Shown: positions 32,928 to 44,864 of the stretch, piece after piece | How positions within the stretch are numbered: position 1 is the stretch's first letter | Layout of the letters: every line of letters starts with the position of its first letter | From: Apoda limacodes | Lineage: Eukaryota; Arthropoda; Insecta; Lepidoptera; Limacodidae | NCBI GenBank assembly: GCA_946406115.1 | Contig: OX291557.1 | Coordinates: forward strand, 14,106,501-14,170,500 | DNA: 64,000 nucleotides | Direction: 5' to 3' | Translations under genes and position numbers: made by a program | The notes under the pieces: model-generated | The model's database searches: none | The model's input: the letters and a program-made list of their open reading frames with translations, nothing else | What the model was told of the DNA's origin: nothing

Positions 32928-33610
32928 TTATTCCGACGTATCACTACTGTCGCTGTCACTTCCCACGTTTATTATGAATGTTTCGGTCATTGTTTCCACA
33001 TTTCTGTCCATGGCATTCATTTTCGGTTCTACTATCTCTTCGACATGTTTTATGCATTTTTTCCATTTTGCAGCGTCAATATTTTGAATTGAGTTGTTTA
33101 ATAACATTTTTAATTCTGCCATCTTGTATGTTTTGTTGCGGGATGCGACATGTCCTTTAACTTGAGCCCAGATCAACTCTATCGGATTTAATTCGCAGTG
33201 ATACGGCGGAAGTCGTACCACAGTTTTATTTTTAGCTTTCGCCATTTCGTCTACGACACGCGCCTCGTACTGCTCCTTATGATTTTTTACGATATTCAGT
33301 AGCTCTCGTTTTAATAAATCATCCTGAAAGGGGATTTGTTTTTCTTTCAACCAATTAATTATCTCTTGTTTTTTATTTTTTTCAGTCGGAATTTGCTCTA
33401 CTTTTCTTGAGTGGTACGAAGCGTTGTCCATTACAATAATACAATTATCATGTAACTTTTCAAGAATATTTTTGAACCAATTCTCAAACACTTCGGCATT
33501 CATATCTTGATGGTAATCTCCTTGCTTTTTTGACTCGAACACGTGTAAGCCCCCTTCTACAAATCCATCATCACTTCCAATATGAGTAATTATTAACCTT
33601 TTTCCTTTTC
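32928..33610 (-). CDS. DD82E transposase, exon 2 (catalytic C-terminal half)
   Basis: Starts right after an acceptor (ttattgttccag) at 33611. Joined to exon 1 in phase 1 it gives a protein of 451 residues. It carries the second catalytic Asp in VMDNASYHSRK (about residue 286) and the Glu in ELNPIELIWAQVKG (about 369), with 82 residues between them. The insert separating them is Lys/Glu-rich and predicted helical. RLPPYH before the Glu is characteristic of DDE_3-type transposases of arthropods. It ends with acidic GSDSDSSDTSE and a stop at 32928. Function: cutting and joining of element ends. Confidence 0.86.
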
Positions 33611-33793
33611 CTGGAACAATAAAAAATTGTATTGAATGATCTGATACAAAGTTAACGCTCACACAGTTTAAGATAACATAACAAACAATAAGTGCCGCCA
33701 ATTAAGGATCGCTCAGGTACATTCAAACCTTTTCAAAGAATTGCATTAATGACAAAGACAGTTTTAACAATGGAATTATGTTAAAGAACTTAC
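33611..33793 (-). other. Intron of the DD82E transposase gene
   Basis: 183 bases with donor GTAAGT (from 33793) and acceptor TTGTTCCAG (to 33611). Splicing converts ...NPSG into ...NPSGKGKRL without a frame break. Reading through the intron instead meets stops in both flanking frames. Confidence 0.82.
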
Positions 33794-34466
33794 CGGAAGG
33801 ATTTTTTAATCCAGTTGTCAGGCCATCAAGGAATGCGTCGCGTTTATTTTTCACATTTGTATCAGTCCATACGTTTGTAGTAGTATGGCCTTCATTGAGC
33901 CAAGTCTCATCCAAATAATATATTTTTTTCTTTTCTTCTCTTGCCATTTTCATTGTCCGCAAATAATTCCTCCGCCAAAAAAATATGTCGTCACGATCAA
34001 TCAATAAGCTGTTCCTGCATCTTTTAATGTACCTAAATCCAATCATTTTAAGGATTTTATGAAGTGTTGATCTTTTGAATGTCCCCAAAGTACCATCTTC
34101 ATTTATTGAATTCATTATTTTGTCCAATGTCGGTATCTCATTTCGGGAAAATAAATCGTGAACTTTTCTTCTTATAGCACATTTAGTTAAGTCGTCGATT
34201 GTGTCTACAATGAAAGTACGTTTTCTTGTTTTTTTGGGTGAATTTAAAACATTTTTAGTTTCTTTCTCTTTCAGAATTCTATAGATGGACATCCAATGAA
34301 CACCCATAGATGATGCAACAGCTTTCATGACGTCATTGTTTGAAGGGGATTCCATGGAACTCCTCATAGATTGATACATGTTCCATATCATTGTTTTTTC
34401 AGTCGAGGAAAAGGCTCGTCGTCGCCTTTTTTCCACAGAGTTACCTCCATGTAAACTGTCGGCCAT
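33794..34466 (-). CDS. DD82E transposase, exon 1 (DNA-binding half and first Asp)
   Basis: The chosen start is the ATG at 34466 (GTGAGATGGCC context); the frame is open a little further upstream but without a methionine codon. Residues 20-70 contain a helix-turn-helix-like region (FSSTEKTMIWNMYQ ... SSMGVHWMSIYRILKE). A second helical region (STLHKILKMIGFRYIKR, about 133-149) fits the bipartite DNA-binding domain of this superfamily. The first catalytic Asp is in YYLDETWLNEG (about residue 186). KKTRKR near 79 could serve as a nuclear signal. Confidence 0.85.
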
Positions 34467-34769
34467 CTCACTTAGGCAAATCGACAGTAAACTCAAAAAG
34501 TCCGTTATACAAGCGCCAAGTCTTTAGGAATGCAATCAATCACAAAGCCGGGTCACACGTAACAAAATTATCCAGAGTCCAAATAACAAGCCGAGTCAAA
34601 AAATAAAATAATAGATTGCACTAGCACAGTGAGCACGTCTGAACAGTACGAGTCGCACGAACAAACTAAAAAAACTCGCGCTGTGAACACAGCCTTAACG
34701 TCATTGTTCGACCAATCACATGCCAGTTCATTTTTCCCCTATTAACTCGTTTCGGTGGATAGAGTATAG

Positions 34770-35489
34770 TATTTTTAGTTAAATTTTAATTATACAATTA
34801 AAAAATTATTGTGTAGTTGCATTTAAAATTACATAAACATAAAAAAAAAAACATTTATTCTTGCATCTAAGTTCTACATTCATACGATCATGACGTGGGT
34901 ATCATTTTTATATCAAGTAAGGGTCAAAACACAAAACTGCGAATTAATTCGCATTGCGCATTTTTGCGATGTTACGTCACACTTGTTGACCCCATTTTAA
35001 TTCAAGTGAGAGACAGTGCGTTTGCAACTCATGGGAAAAATATCAGAATTCGACGTAGATTTTGAGCCTAAAAGTGGCCGCAAATAGGGGTTGCAAGCTG
35101 TTAAAAACTATTAAGAGTGAAAGAGAGTTAGCGCGCTGCATCATTTGTAAGACAAGGATGGCGATACAGGATGGTAGAAACTAATTCAAATACTTCGAAA
35201 AATATAGATAATTAAGAAATTAGAGTGTGGTTGCTTTTAAAATTACATAAACATAAAAAAAATATTTATTATTACAGACCGACGACGTTTCTTGGCAAGT
35301 AAAACAGCAGGGCACTGAGAAAGCCTTTACCTATCTCTCATCACACCAGCTTATTAGGAAAGCTTTTGGGCATCTTAGACTAACAAAGTACAAGAAGACG
35401 GAACCAGCGGAGCTTCTGTGAACCAGTTTTTAAATTTTGATAAAATCGTTTGTGATCTTTAATTGTCTCATCTAGAGACTTTAATGTTT
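34770..35489. other. No gene seen
   Basis: AT-rich sequence; nothing recognised. Confidence 0.35.
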
Positions 35490-35944
35490 TCAGTTTTTAG
35501 AGCAGGCTGGGTTTGAAAAGACTACTGCAGCATAGACCACATTTATGCTACAGCAGATACTGTCCTGCCTTCAAGAACTATGAAAAGGGCCTTTGATTCC
35601 GTCTCACTTTTTGGAATCTATGCAGCGAAGCAAAGTCGATTAGCAATATGTTGAGGTGCTGAGATAACTGCGTGACACAGCTTTGATAAACGAACAAGTA
35701 AAGGACTATCGGACAAATATCACCCAGTTGCATAAAGATGTGCATCAGGGAGATGTCATACTTATCCCAAAAACTGTTAACCTACACAATAGATGAGAAA
35801 AAAACATGTTGCATCACATAAAATGGCGAGTTTATCTCCCACATGTGATACATGGACCATATCGTGGTGATGGCTGAATATCTAAATTATTCCTCTACTA
35901 GGGCTTAATATAGATGTAAACAAGAAAAAGGTGTGACTTACGAC

Positions 35945-35945
<1 letters not shown>
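35490..35945 (+). pseudogene. RTE-like reverse transcriptase remnant
   Basis: Across frames: QAGFEKT..., then DHIYATADTVLPSRTMKRAFDS (near 35540-35605), VEVLR with TALINEQVKDYRTN, and a D.HQGDVI block. GFR..TDHI...L and AFDSV are motifs of RTE RTs. The frame is broken, and the remnant is cut by the poly(T) of the minus-strand LINE at 35946. Confidence 0.55.
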
Positions 35946-35985
<40 letters not shown>

Positions 35986-37857
35986 CCACTAAGGTGGCAA
36001 ACAAGCCTACGGTCCGCCTGATGGTAAGCGGTCACCGTAGCCTATGGACGCTTGCAACACCAGGGGCATCACTCGCGCGTTGCCGACCCTTCAGAAATCT
36101 AATAACTTCTTTTTTGAAGAGATGTCAACGGAGATGTCAACGCCAAGGATCCCAATGCTCTTGGTGATGGAGAGGGGAGTGTTCTGGAATTGTGGGACTA
36201 CAGTGAATGGGGTTTTCTTAGTGGTGAAAGCGCAGACTTGTGTCTTTGAAGAGTTGAATCGGACTAAGTTTTTCCGCCCCCAGTCAGAGACCTTGGACAG
36301 ATCGATCTGGATTTGAGACACAAGTTCTTCACGCTTTCCTACCACACTAGGCAATTTCCGTCTTCATGGAAGACTGCGAATGTGCACCCGGTACCCAAAA
36401 AGGGCGATAGATCAGATCCATCGAATTACAGGCCTATCGCTATTACCTCTTACCTCTCCAAGGTGATGGAGTGTGTGATCAACACACAGCTATTGAGATA
36501 CCTAGAAAAACACGACCTGATCAGTGACCGTCAATATGACTTTCGCCACGGTCGCTCAACTGGTGACCTTCTAGTGTATCTGCGCGTGAGTACAGGACAT
36601 AACTCAGGAGCACACTGCTTAAGCACCACTGCTGGTATACCGTCTGGCCCACTCGACTTATAAACGTCTAGAGAAAGCAACGCCCGCCTGATCTCCCGCT
36701 GTGTTATAGAGATTTCCGGCATCGTCTTACCGCACCACGGTAAAGTAGGTGGTACAGCGCCTTCGTTGTTCACATTCGAGTTAGAGGCAAAGAGACTGCC
36801 CAATAGATCGGCTTTCTCTTTTGCACTGTGGGCCAAGTCACCATCGGTCTTTCGCAGTGGTGGTAACGACGACTGGCAGAAGTTCCTCTCGGCAGCTTTA
36901 GCAAGCTACCAGAAAGCACGACTCCCAGAAGGATAGCTCGCAAGTCGCCCACCTATTTTGCCGATGAATTGGAATTTTGCTCTAGCAGTTGCTTTCTTAC
37001 TGAACCTCGAGGCAGCATTTAATTTGCGTTTTAACTCAGAAATATTCGGATCCTTATTATTCCAAGCCTCATACGCAGTTTGCTTAAGAATTTTAGCTTC
37101 TCTGCAAGACCTATTAAACCACGGTCGTTTTTTGACGCCGGCAGCTACTCGCAGGTTAGGAATGAAACATTCCATACCAGCGAGGATTGTCTCAGTGACT
37201 GCGGCTGCGCAGACGTTAGGATCTTCTGAGCTATAGCAGATCTGCCTCCACGGGTACGATGCATAAAATTCTCGCAATCCATCCCAGTCTGCCGACTTAT
37301 AATGCCACACACGACGCCAATTAGTTGGCCCAGAAGGATCAGGTTGTGTGCATGAAATTTGAGTCCGGACGAGACAGTGGTCCGAGTAGCCAAGAGGCGC
37401 ATCCACTGAGACGGAGTATCCATCCGGACGTGTAGTCAGCAGAAGTTCCAGTAAGGAGCTCGTATGGTCCTCTATATCTGGTATTCTCGTTGGAGAAAGT
37501 ACCAGCTGAGAGAATCCATAGGTCAGAGCAAATTCATGAGCAGATAATAATCCCTGCATAGTTATTGGTTCGAGAACTGAGCCACTCACGATGGTGGGCG
37601 TTAAAGTCTCCCAAAATAACTAATTCTGCTGTAGGATATTGCTCTAGAACTTTGTCAGTCGTCAAACTCAGGTGCGTGAAGAGTCGAGTTACGTCCGTGT
37701 CACCGCTATGAGACCTGTATAGGCACGCATAGATACGAGTGTGGCCGCCATGATCTACGCGCACCCACAATATCGACAGGTCCCTGTCTTCAAGGCTATG
37801 AAGTCGGCGACAGCAGATATCCTCCCGGACGAACATGACTATTTTTAAAGAAAACAA
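35946..37857 (-). mobile_element. Second LINE copy, rearranged, with endonuclease region
   Basis: Starts (3' end) with a run of about 35 T at 35948-35982, the poly(A) on the minus strand, then the same 3' UTR as the LINE at 15500. Minus-strand coding pieces: AELVILGDFNAHHREWLSS and SDHCLVRTQIS (APE endonuclease, 37330-37680), a linker with GVKKRPWFNRSC, and RT start TLPWCGKTMPEIS...SSGPDGIPAVVLK. It then switches strand (36327-36588) and returns with TKSIGILGVDIS. An internal deletion removes most of the palm. Not functional. Confidence 0.85.
36327..36588 (+). repeat. Inverted internal segment of the LINE copy
   Basis: Plus-strand sequence encodes FTLSYHTRQFPSSWKTANVH through STGDLLVYL, homologous to RT residues just after those that the flanking minus-strand sequence ends with (CAPELCPVLTR). 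So this part alone is inverted inside the element, and the adjoining palm region is deleted. Confidence 0.8.
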
Positions 37858-38282
37858 AAATGATTACTTAAACTGTTTTTGAGTAATTAAAAAAAAAAAA
37901 TTTAATGCGCGAATCCGACTTGCACTCGACCGTTATTTTTTTATATTGTGATTGTAGCCTGATTCATTCATTTGACATTTAGTTAAAAAATGCTGGATTC
38001 TTCCCCACTAAGATCAAACCCTGGATCCGTACTTGTCCATAAGTACATGAATTTATCTATTTAGTCCTTTAATGTCAAGAGTGACTAATTTTAATGAGTA
38101 TAGTCTGTTAATGAATTTAGAGAAAAACAAACTAGTGAACACAATCGTAACGCGATAAACGGTCGTTTGCTTTATTGTACGGACTAAATTATCGGGGTCT
38201 CAGTTTGTTCCAAGGTTAGTAAAATCACGTGTATGGTTGTCTCTACCATAAGAATATCAGGACTGCGGTATTGATTATACAA
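37858..38282. other. No gene seen
   Basis: AT-rich gap between the LINE copy and a Helitron. Confidence 0.4.
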
Positions 38283-38656
38283 CTAGCTTTGGTCCGCGGT
38301 TCCACCCGCCCTGAATTCGGTTATCGGTGTAGGATTTCAACTGCAACAGCTCGATTATACAAAAAAACGACTGACCCTCGTCGTTTTCAAGTAGTCTATG
38401 CCATTCCCCGGAACTCAAACTATCTCCATGTCAAATTTTCCCGCGGTTCCAGCCGCCTTAGATTCGGTTATACCTATATCGGTGTAGGACTTCAATGGTT
38501 ACTCATCAAATTATAGACAAAAAACACACACTTGACGTTTTCAAGTAGCCTATGTCCTTTCTCAGGACTTAAACTATGTCTTTGCCTTTCATCTTTAAAC
38601 GTGAAGGGGAATCAGACAGACAGATAGAGTTACTTTTGCATTTATAATAGTATGGA
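38283..38656 (-). mobile_element. Non-autonomous Helitron with an internal duplication
   Basis: CTAG at 38283 preceded by A, and the complement of the TC end (tagtatgga) at 38656 followed by T. The GC-rich palindromic 3' part (ccgcggttccacccgcc) occurs twice, at 38294 and 38443, so a second terminal unit is embedded. Confidence 0.7.
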
Positions 38657-39339
38657 TGCTATGAGAAGATTGTCTACATTGCCCCTTTGGATAATATTTT
38701 AATCCACTGACCTAAATACGCATACACCTTAATAAGACGGGCTAAAAGGAGGATGGCAAAAGTCTATGGACCTCAGTCCAAGAAATCAAAAGTCTGGCTC
38801 CAGGCTGGGTTAACACGTAGTGCATTTGAATGAGCATCTTTTTAATTGTATGTAAATCAATCCTACAAAACAATTAATATCATGCTATATTCGCCCAAAA
38901 TTATAGTGGTAAAAATATTAAAATAGGACGTTTTTGATTTGTTCCTTTTTTAATCTCTCAGCAACATATTATGTCATTATGAGTAGGAAGCACAGATTAA
39001 AAATTCAGTCTTCAAGCATACCTGTATGGATAACATGAAGCGGTGACAAAGCTTCTTAATACTGCCCAACCTTAATTGATCTTATTGGCTTCTTTATAGA
39101 AATTATTTTTACTTGACTATACCAGTGTCCTAGATAAGTGTATTCTTGAACTACAGTAAGCAGTGTGCCATCGGTGATTATATAAGGTCTGGAGTGACGT
39201 AGTTATTAAGCATGCATTAGCATTTTGTTTTATTTAAGTTAGTACGAAAAAATATACGTTGGTAGGAACCATTTAGGCTGTTAAGCATTTCTTGCAATTC
39301 CTGCAGCGTTCCGCAATGATGACAATATTGTATGTAGGT
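38657..39339. other. No gene seen
   Basis: Nothing recognised. Confidence 0.35.
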
Positions 39340-39515
39340 CTTGTTTAACTGTTCTGTACCTGGACTGACATCATTGCCAAGTTGTACAGACATCTAAACA
39401 CCTATGTCCAGGTGTCCACAACTTGGAAGTGCTACATTGTCCAGTGCGGGAATCGAACCCACACCCTCTGCGCAGCAGTCGGGTACACTACCAACTAGGC
39501 TGCGAGGGAGTGTGA
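39340..39515 (-). repeat. tRNA-derived SINE
   Basis: On the minus strand, gcagcctagttggtagtgta gives an RNA polymerase III A box and gggttcgattcccgc a B box, spaced like a tRNA. The downstream sequence (to about 39340) is non-tRNA SINE body. No matching acceptor stem was found, so this is a SINE head and not a tRNA gene. Confidence 0.75.
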
Positions 39516-41711
39516 GATGGAGTAAAGTGTCTATAATGCATTCTTTGCCATATAAGAACAAGATGTAGTACCAGGCCTGCCTACCCTACCGCAAAACTTG
39601 GCTACGCCAATGGGGAACCCATATTATATCTCCGCATAAAAGCGGGCATTCGGTATTATTCAATAAAAAAAATGTTATTTCAAGATTGTCTGTTACTATG
39701 CAATTTTATCGAATATATTTATTTTTCGACACTAAAAATAGCAAAGTTTTCAAGTTATCAGAAAATATACTTTATTTTTGTTACTACAAAATTAATTGCC
39801 ACTTATTCGATAAGAAGTTAAGTTTTAATAAATAACACAAGGAAACAACGTGAAAAACATTTTTAATATAGGTATTATCAAACCAGGAATAATGGTCTAG
39901 AGTCGTAAAAATATCAATTTCTTGTTGATATTGTTTTACTACTCGTATGAACTCTAACACCGTGGTATGATAAGGAGTGAACAGAGATTGGAATCGATTG
40001 TTTACTTCTTTGCCAGCTTATCCTACATTTATTCGAGCAAATCTTTTTATAAGATTACCTACCTCTACAGGGTAAAAAGCGTCTTTGGTGTTTTTTCGAA
40101 AATTTAATTTTGCATGCAGCTTTGTTAGGAATTGTACAAACCATCTGACAGTAAAGCAAAGACGAAAGACATCATATTAAATACCTAGTCAAAGAGATTT
40201 AAGCAGACAAAAATTGTAGTACCTACACGGAATTAGTAACTTTAGTAATGCATGCTCAAACAGGGGGAATAAAGGTATCAGATTTACCCATGCTCTCATC
40301 TGGAACATCCAGCAACTATGTTTGCTCTTTCTTGGTCTCCTGAAAAACAGGCATTTTTGAAACCAGACTTCGAAGAAGTTTACGGAAACAGTGCTTAGGA
40401 TTTCGTAGTCTTCTACTTCTACTATCGTTAGTGACCGAAATAACGAGAAGAACCAGTAAGTAGATACTAAAGAATACTAACGATATATCTTGGAAAATTT
40501 AAATGCTAATCCCATTCTGTCAATATGCTCTGTTTGTATCGAATGAATGAATTGAAGTCGAAATCTCATTCTTGTAAACAATACAACTGCATTTTTATTT
40601 TAAAATATATATTTTATTCCGAGTGGTTAAAAACCAATTGAATATCAAAGAAAGTACACTCCAACATACACTACACAACAGTCAAATGGTGAGTGGGAGT
40701 TGGTTGTAGGCATAGGGTTATTTTTCCCTGACAGTTTTGAAGACCACTATACGGACGAAACGAATTAACCTCAGTTCTGCCAGACAGAAAATAGTTTTCA
40801 AATAAACTTTTTTGATAAGTAATAGCGGAATAATAATAATGGTTTAAAGTGTAAAGATTTGATATATACAGTATATATGTACCTATGTATATGAGAACTT
40901 CATGAGAGGGGCCCACAGTTACGAACAACTTCAACTCCAAGGTTGGCTCTTCCAGCTTTTTCGGACATCTGCATAAATCACGTTGTGCATAATTTATACA
41001 CTCTTGGACCGAGACGCATTGCGTATCTCAATTTTTCTGCGCCTTAGTGCAAAGGTTTGCGAAACTCATGCCAATCTGGAAATTGCCTCTCCTGTCAACA
41101 ATCGCCATGGCACCCTTAACGACCTTATTCGATGATCTCTAACACCGCCTCTGTTCATGCTATTTACATCCTTTTTCAGAGACGATGGTAGGAGGCCTAT
41201 AAGTCTTGGACCTGCTTTAGTGTTGGATGCTTCTTATTCCGTCATCCTACATTCAAAACACGTCCACCTAGGCAGGTGCGGCTGCTAACCAGGCATAGCT
41301 AGGGAAGCGCCGTAAAATCACTCTACTATACCTAACCTGCAGTGGCGGCGCGGGCGTCGCCCTTGTACCCGCGCTAGATTTTTTTTGGGATTCCTGTACT
41401 GTAATTTGGAGGATCGATTACACGCAACCACATGGGTTGTTTCGTTAATTACTATAATTACTGATATTTTTTTTGGCTTTCAGATCAAATTTATTAATGC
41501 ATAGGTTGGGTACCACCTCATGAGCCGTTTACGACTAGGTTTATAAACGTCAGCGTCAGCGTTATACCACGGTATTGTAAAAAAAAAATCGGGTTGCACT
41601 CCGGGAGTGCCAGCAGAAGTGAAAACACTATTTACACATATATATAACATTATTTACTAGCTATTTTCTTCCCATCACGTATACATATTTATTTATTATA
41701 AATAAAAAAAT
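39516..41711. other. No confident gene
   Basis: No supported ORF. A fragment near 40320-40390 reads FALSWSPEKQAFLKPDFEEVY for about 25 codons before a stop; it may be a retroelement scrap but cannot be assigned. Confidence 0.3.
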
Positions 41712-42500
41712 TTGTTTATTTACTTTTTTGACGTAGTATATTTGACATCTCAATCTGTCATAGAATCCCTTTTGTAAAGAAACTATAAGTCTACGATCAA
41801 AAGTTACAAAGATAAAGCCATTTCTAGTTTGGCAGCTGTCATCCAAAATAAAGATTATGATGAGATCTATCACTTCTGAGGAGAAACTACTAGTCTACGA
41901 TGAAAAGTTACGGAGATAAAGACGTTTCTAGTTTGACAGCTGTCATCCGAAAAAAAAGATCTTGATGAGATCTATCACTTCTGTAAAGAAATTACTAGTC
42001 TACAATTAATAGTTTCGGAAATAAAGCCGTTTCTAGTCTGACAGCTGTCATCCGAAATGAAAATCTTAATGAGATTTATCACTTCTGTAGAGAAACTACT
42101 AGTCAACGATCAAAAGTTACGGAGATAAAGCCGTTTCTAGTTTGACAGCTGTCATCAGAAATGAAGAATTTGATGAAAAAACTCCTGTAAAGTAAAATTT
42201 ACAAAGAAAAAGACCGTGGGAGAAATGACACTGTTTACGAGCAAGAGTGATAAAAAAATAACTAAACAGAAAAAAAGTGCACAACGCCGCTAAAGACGTT
42301 TTCACTTAAAATTATAATAGGCGTGGCATTATGGTTTCCGTCTTGTGATTTTTTTTTTCGTGGCATTATGGTTTCCGTCTTACGAATTTTTTGATCACCC
42401 TGACGCGAGTTTTACATTTTTTTATCCATCACAAATAATAATGTTTGTTTATTTACTTTTTTGACGTAGTATATTTGACATCTCAATCTTTCATAGCCTA
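41712..42500. repeat. 104-105 bp minisatellite between long direct repeats
   Basis: Four tandem units start at about 41791, 41895, 42000 and 42104 (ctacgatcaaaagttac and variants). Each contains the palindrome gacagctgtc (slightly altered in the first), that is a CAGCTG E-box. The array is bracketed by a direct repeat of about 50 bases (ttacttttttgacgtagtat) at 41712-41762 and 42443-42496. A shorter duplicate (cgtggcattatggtttccgt) lies at 42321 and 42359. Confidence 0.85.
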
Positions 42501-43307
42501 ATATAGCTATATGTGACATTGTAAAAACTTAAAATAAACGTTGAACAAACAGCCAATTACAAACAACATAATTTATATAAAAGTTTGTTGTTTTTTTATT
42601 TACTTTTTGATTGGTTAAATTTCTTGATTTTTGATACCAATAGACAACTTTTTTTTTATAATCTAACTACAATAGCCACTGGCAAGTGAATGTTTAAACA
42701 GTAATTGACCACTTCACATGATCAATCACTCCAAGTGGCATGCTCGCACTGATATCTTAAGCATGTTTAAGCATTATAAAATATTATTAACAATAAATGT
42801 TAAAAACTTGATCATGCCATTTTAGAAATAGAACAATCGGAATACCCTTATAGGTAGGCCTGTACCAGGTGACTGTAAGAGTTGAAGTTAATACAATTAT
42901 CATGCAAAGCAATGACTATAACAGCCATGACATTATTTTCATATTTTTTTTACTATGAATAATTTTTGATTATTATTCTTTATCACTTAAATAATAAAGT
43001 TCGTTAAGGTCTCCCTTTAGGAGAGAAACAAAAAGCCAGTTAAAACGTGTTCAAAACGTATATAATAGATTTTAGTGCTTTGAGCGTTATAATAACGTTA
43101 TTTAACCTTTATTCTAATTATTATTTTGATCAATTGTTTGTAATTCCATTACCCATTACATCAGTATTGTAGAATAAGCTTGGTGCTCTCTAATTAATAT
43201 CAAAACATGATGTTTAAATACCTACTAATAGAGATGTGGCATTACCAGCCTAGTGTTGTGGCTGATTAAGTCAATATTAATTGAAATCTTGATAAATCTA
43301 ATTTTAG
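42501..43307. other. Sequence upstream of the first visible hay exon
   Basis: AT-rich, ending in the acceptor tctaattttag at 43307. No earlier hay exon found here. Confidence 0.5.
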
Positions 43308-43502
43308 ACCGCAGCACATTCACGAGTACAAGTTAACAGCGTACAGTTTATACGCAGCAGTGTCAGTGGGCTTGCAAACTGTGGACATAGTTGAGTATCT
43401 TCAGAGACTAAGCAAATGTACTGTGCCTGCCGGAATTATAGAGTTCATACAACTCTGCACCCTGTCATATGGAAAAGTTAAACTAGTTTTGAAACATAAT
43501 AG
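43308..43502 (+). CDS. hay: haywire/ERCC3 (XPB) exon A
   Basis: First of five consecutive exons of XPB, the DNA translocase of TFIIH used in promoter opening and nucleotide excision repair in the nucleus. This exon follows acceptor tttag, starts with the last base of a codon and encodes [20 protein letters not shown] and [17 protein letters not shown]. These are highly conserved in the N-terminal half of XPB (around residue 130-190 in animal proteins). Donor AG|GTAAG, phase 2. The frame joins perfectly to the next exon. Codons for the first roughly 130 residues are not visible upstream in this window. Confidence 0.93.
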
Positions 43503-43648
43503 GTAAGAATTTGTATGATATAATTTATATTAATTTAACCAAAAAGGTTTTTTTTTTGTGAAACCGTTCCTTTTTGTTCTGAGCTTTAAAAAAAGAAATT
43601 CCATACACCTAGTTGAAGTTATTGAGTGTGATTTTCATTTAGTTAGTA

Positions 43649-43938
43649 CTTTTTCCGGCGGCCCCGCCCGCGCTAAATTCAGTTAGGGATTATATACTCC
43701 ATTATAAATAAAGAATTTTGCTATGCAGCTATAGCTATTATTAGTCCACGTGGAATTCAGTTATATATTCTAGCGTGTTTATTATAATTTTCTAGAATAA
43801 AAAAATTAGCCTGTCCTTTTCCGTCTTTTCAACTATCCCTGTGCTTAATTTTAGCCCAAGTGGATGTGCCGTTGCGGCGTGAAGGAAAGACAAGGCAAAC
43901 AAAAAAACTTACTTTCGTATTTATAAAATTAGTATGGA
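43649..43938 (-). mobile_element. Non-autonomous Helitron in a hay intron
   Basis: Family palindrome (ccggcggccccgcccgcg) at the left and the TC-end complement (attagtatgga followed by T) at the right. The CTAG is degraded. It sits between hay exons A and B. Confidence 0.6.
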
Positions 43939-44032
43939 TTAATTATTAAAATTTAAACAATTGAAAAAACTTATTAAGTACTGAAATAATTAATAAAACA
44001 TATTAATTTATTAATACTATTAATACTTACAG

Positions 44033-44187
44033 ATATTTAGTGGAAAGCAAGCACGTAGAAGTGTTACAGAAGCTACTTCGTGACCCTGTGATACAGCAGT
44101 GTCGTTTGCGCAGAGATGGTGATGACGACGAATTGTTGGCCTCCGCCTTACCTAATAAACCTACCACTGCGCCGGTTCCCAAAACAG
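44033..44187 (+). CDS. hay: haywire/ERCC3 (XPB) exon B
   Basis: Acceptor taatacttacag, donor CAG|GTACTC. Encodes YLVESKHVEVLQKLLRDPVI and QQCRLRRDGDDDELL, then a variable Pro/Thr linker. The split Arg codon (AG + A) with exon A is intact. It corresponds to the end of the N-terminal damage-recognition-like domain. Confidence 0.92.
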
Positions 44188-44864
44188 GTACTCTTTAACT
44201 ACAGTTTCTAATTTACCAAGGAAGTCTATATCATGACACCGTGGCCATACAATAACCGCGTGATTTGTGGTTTTTAAGTGTGCCCGTATTGCGCCAAAGG
44301 CGACATCGGTGCGCCCAATACTTGGTTAGAATTATGCTGGCACTCACAAATCTGGCTCTTGACACATATGACGTAACTAGTGACGTCATATCCGCGAGTT
44401 TGCCTTGCCTTTGATGAAACATCACATTGACATTTGTTGTTATTCTTTGATTTAGTTATAAATTAATGATAATGGAACTGTAATTTCTTTTGCACAAAAT
44501 AGCTACAAATCGCTTTACGCTGTACATTGTAGCAACACATAATATAATAAACAAGGAAGTTTAAAATTAACAAAACTCGTTGCGTACCAGCATAAGCGCA
44601 TTTGAAAACATCACTTTCAATTGTGAATGCGAATTTCAATTCGGTCCACGCATAAGCGCGCCCACACGCTAGGCGTGTAAGCGCAATATGAACCACACGG
44701 TAACACTACAAAAAGTGTGTTGGTATTCTATGCGAGCTGTGACATAACCCTCACAAAATTATATTACAGAGAGCATGACCATACTTCGTCTGCACAAGAT
44801 TTTCTGATTACGACCTTATGTTAGTGCTATAAAAGAACAATATTGAAAACTTTCTGTAATGCAG

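Larger units (their letters stand above)
32656..34766 (-). mobile_element. Apparently intact Tc1/mariner-superfamily transposon (DD82E, Sailor-like)
   Basis: Inverted ends are perfect for 32 bp when counted from 32652-32683 and 34739-34770, including the outermost ACTA/TAGT. Taking the TA target duplication (32654-32655 and 34767-34768), the element is 2111 bp and begins TACTCTATCCACCGAAACGA. It carries one two-exon transposase gene on the minus strand, and no frame break was found. Perfect ends plus an open gene argue for recent insertion. The 82-residue Asp-to-Glu spacing matches what I recall of the Sailor (DD82E) family. Confidence 0.88.

Noticed and set aside
32928..33701. Minus-strand ORF taken as a separate second protein of the transposon
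   Set aside because: Its first 30 codons are intronic; splice signals show it is exon 2 of one transposase.
39440..39515. A possible tRNA gene on the minus strand
   Set aside because: A and B boxes are present but no matching acceptor stem was found, and SINE body follows; treated as a SINE head.
40320..40392. Short peptide FALSWSPEKQAFLKPDFEEVY as a possible exon
   Set aside because: Ends in a stop, no convincing splice sites, no family recognised.
44371..44390. tgacgtcat CRE-like site in a hay intron
   Set aside because: A single short motif in an intron; no supporting promoter elements.
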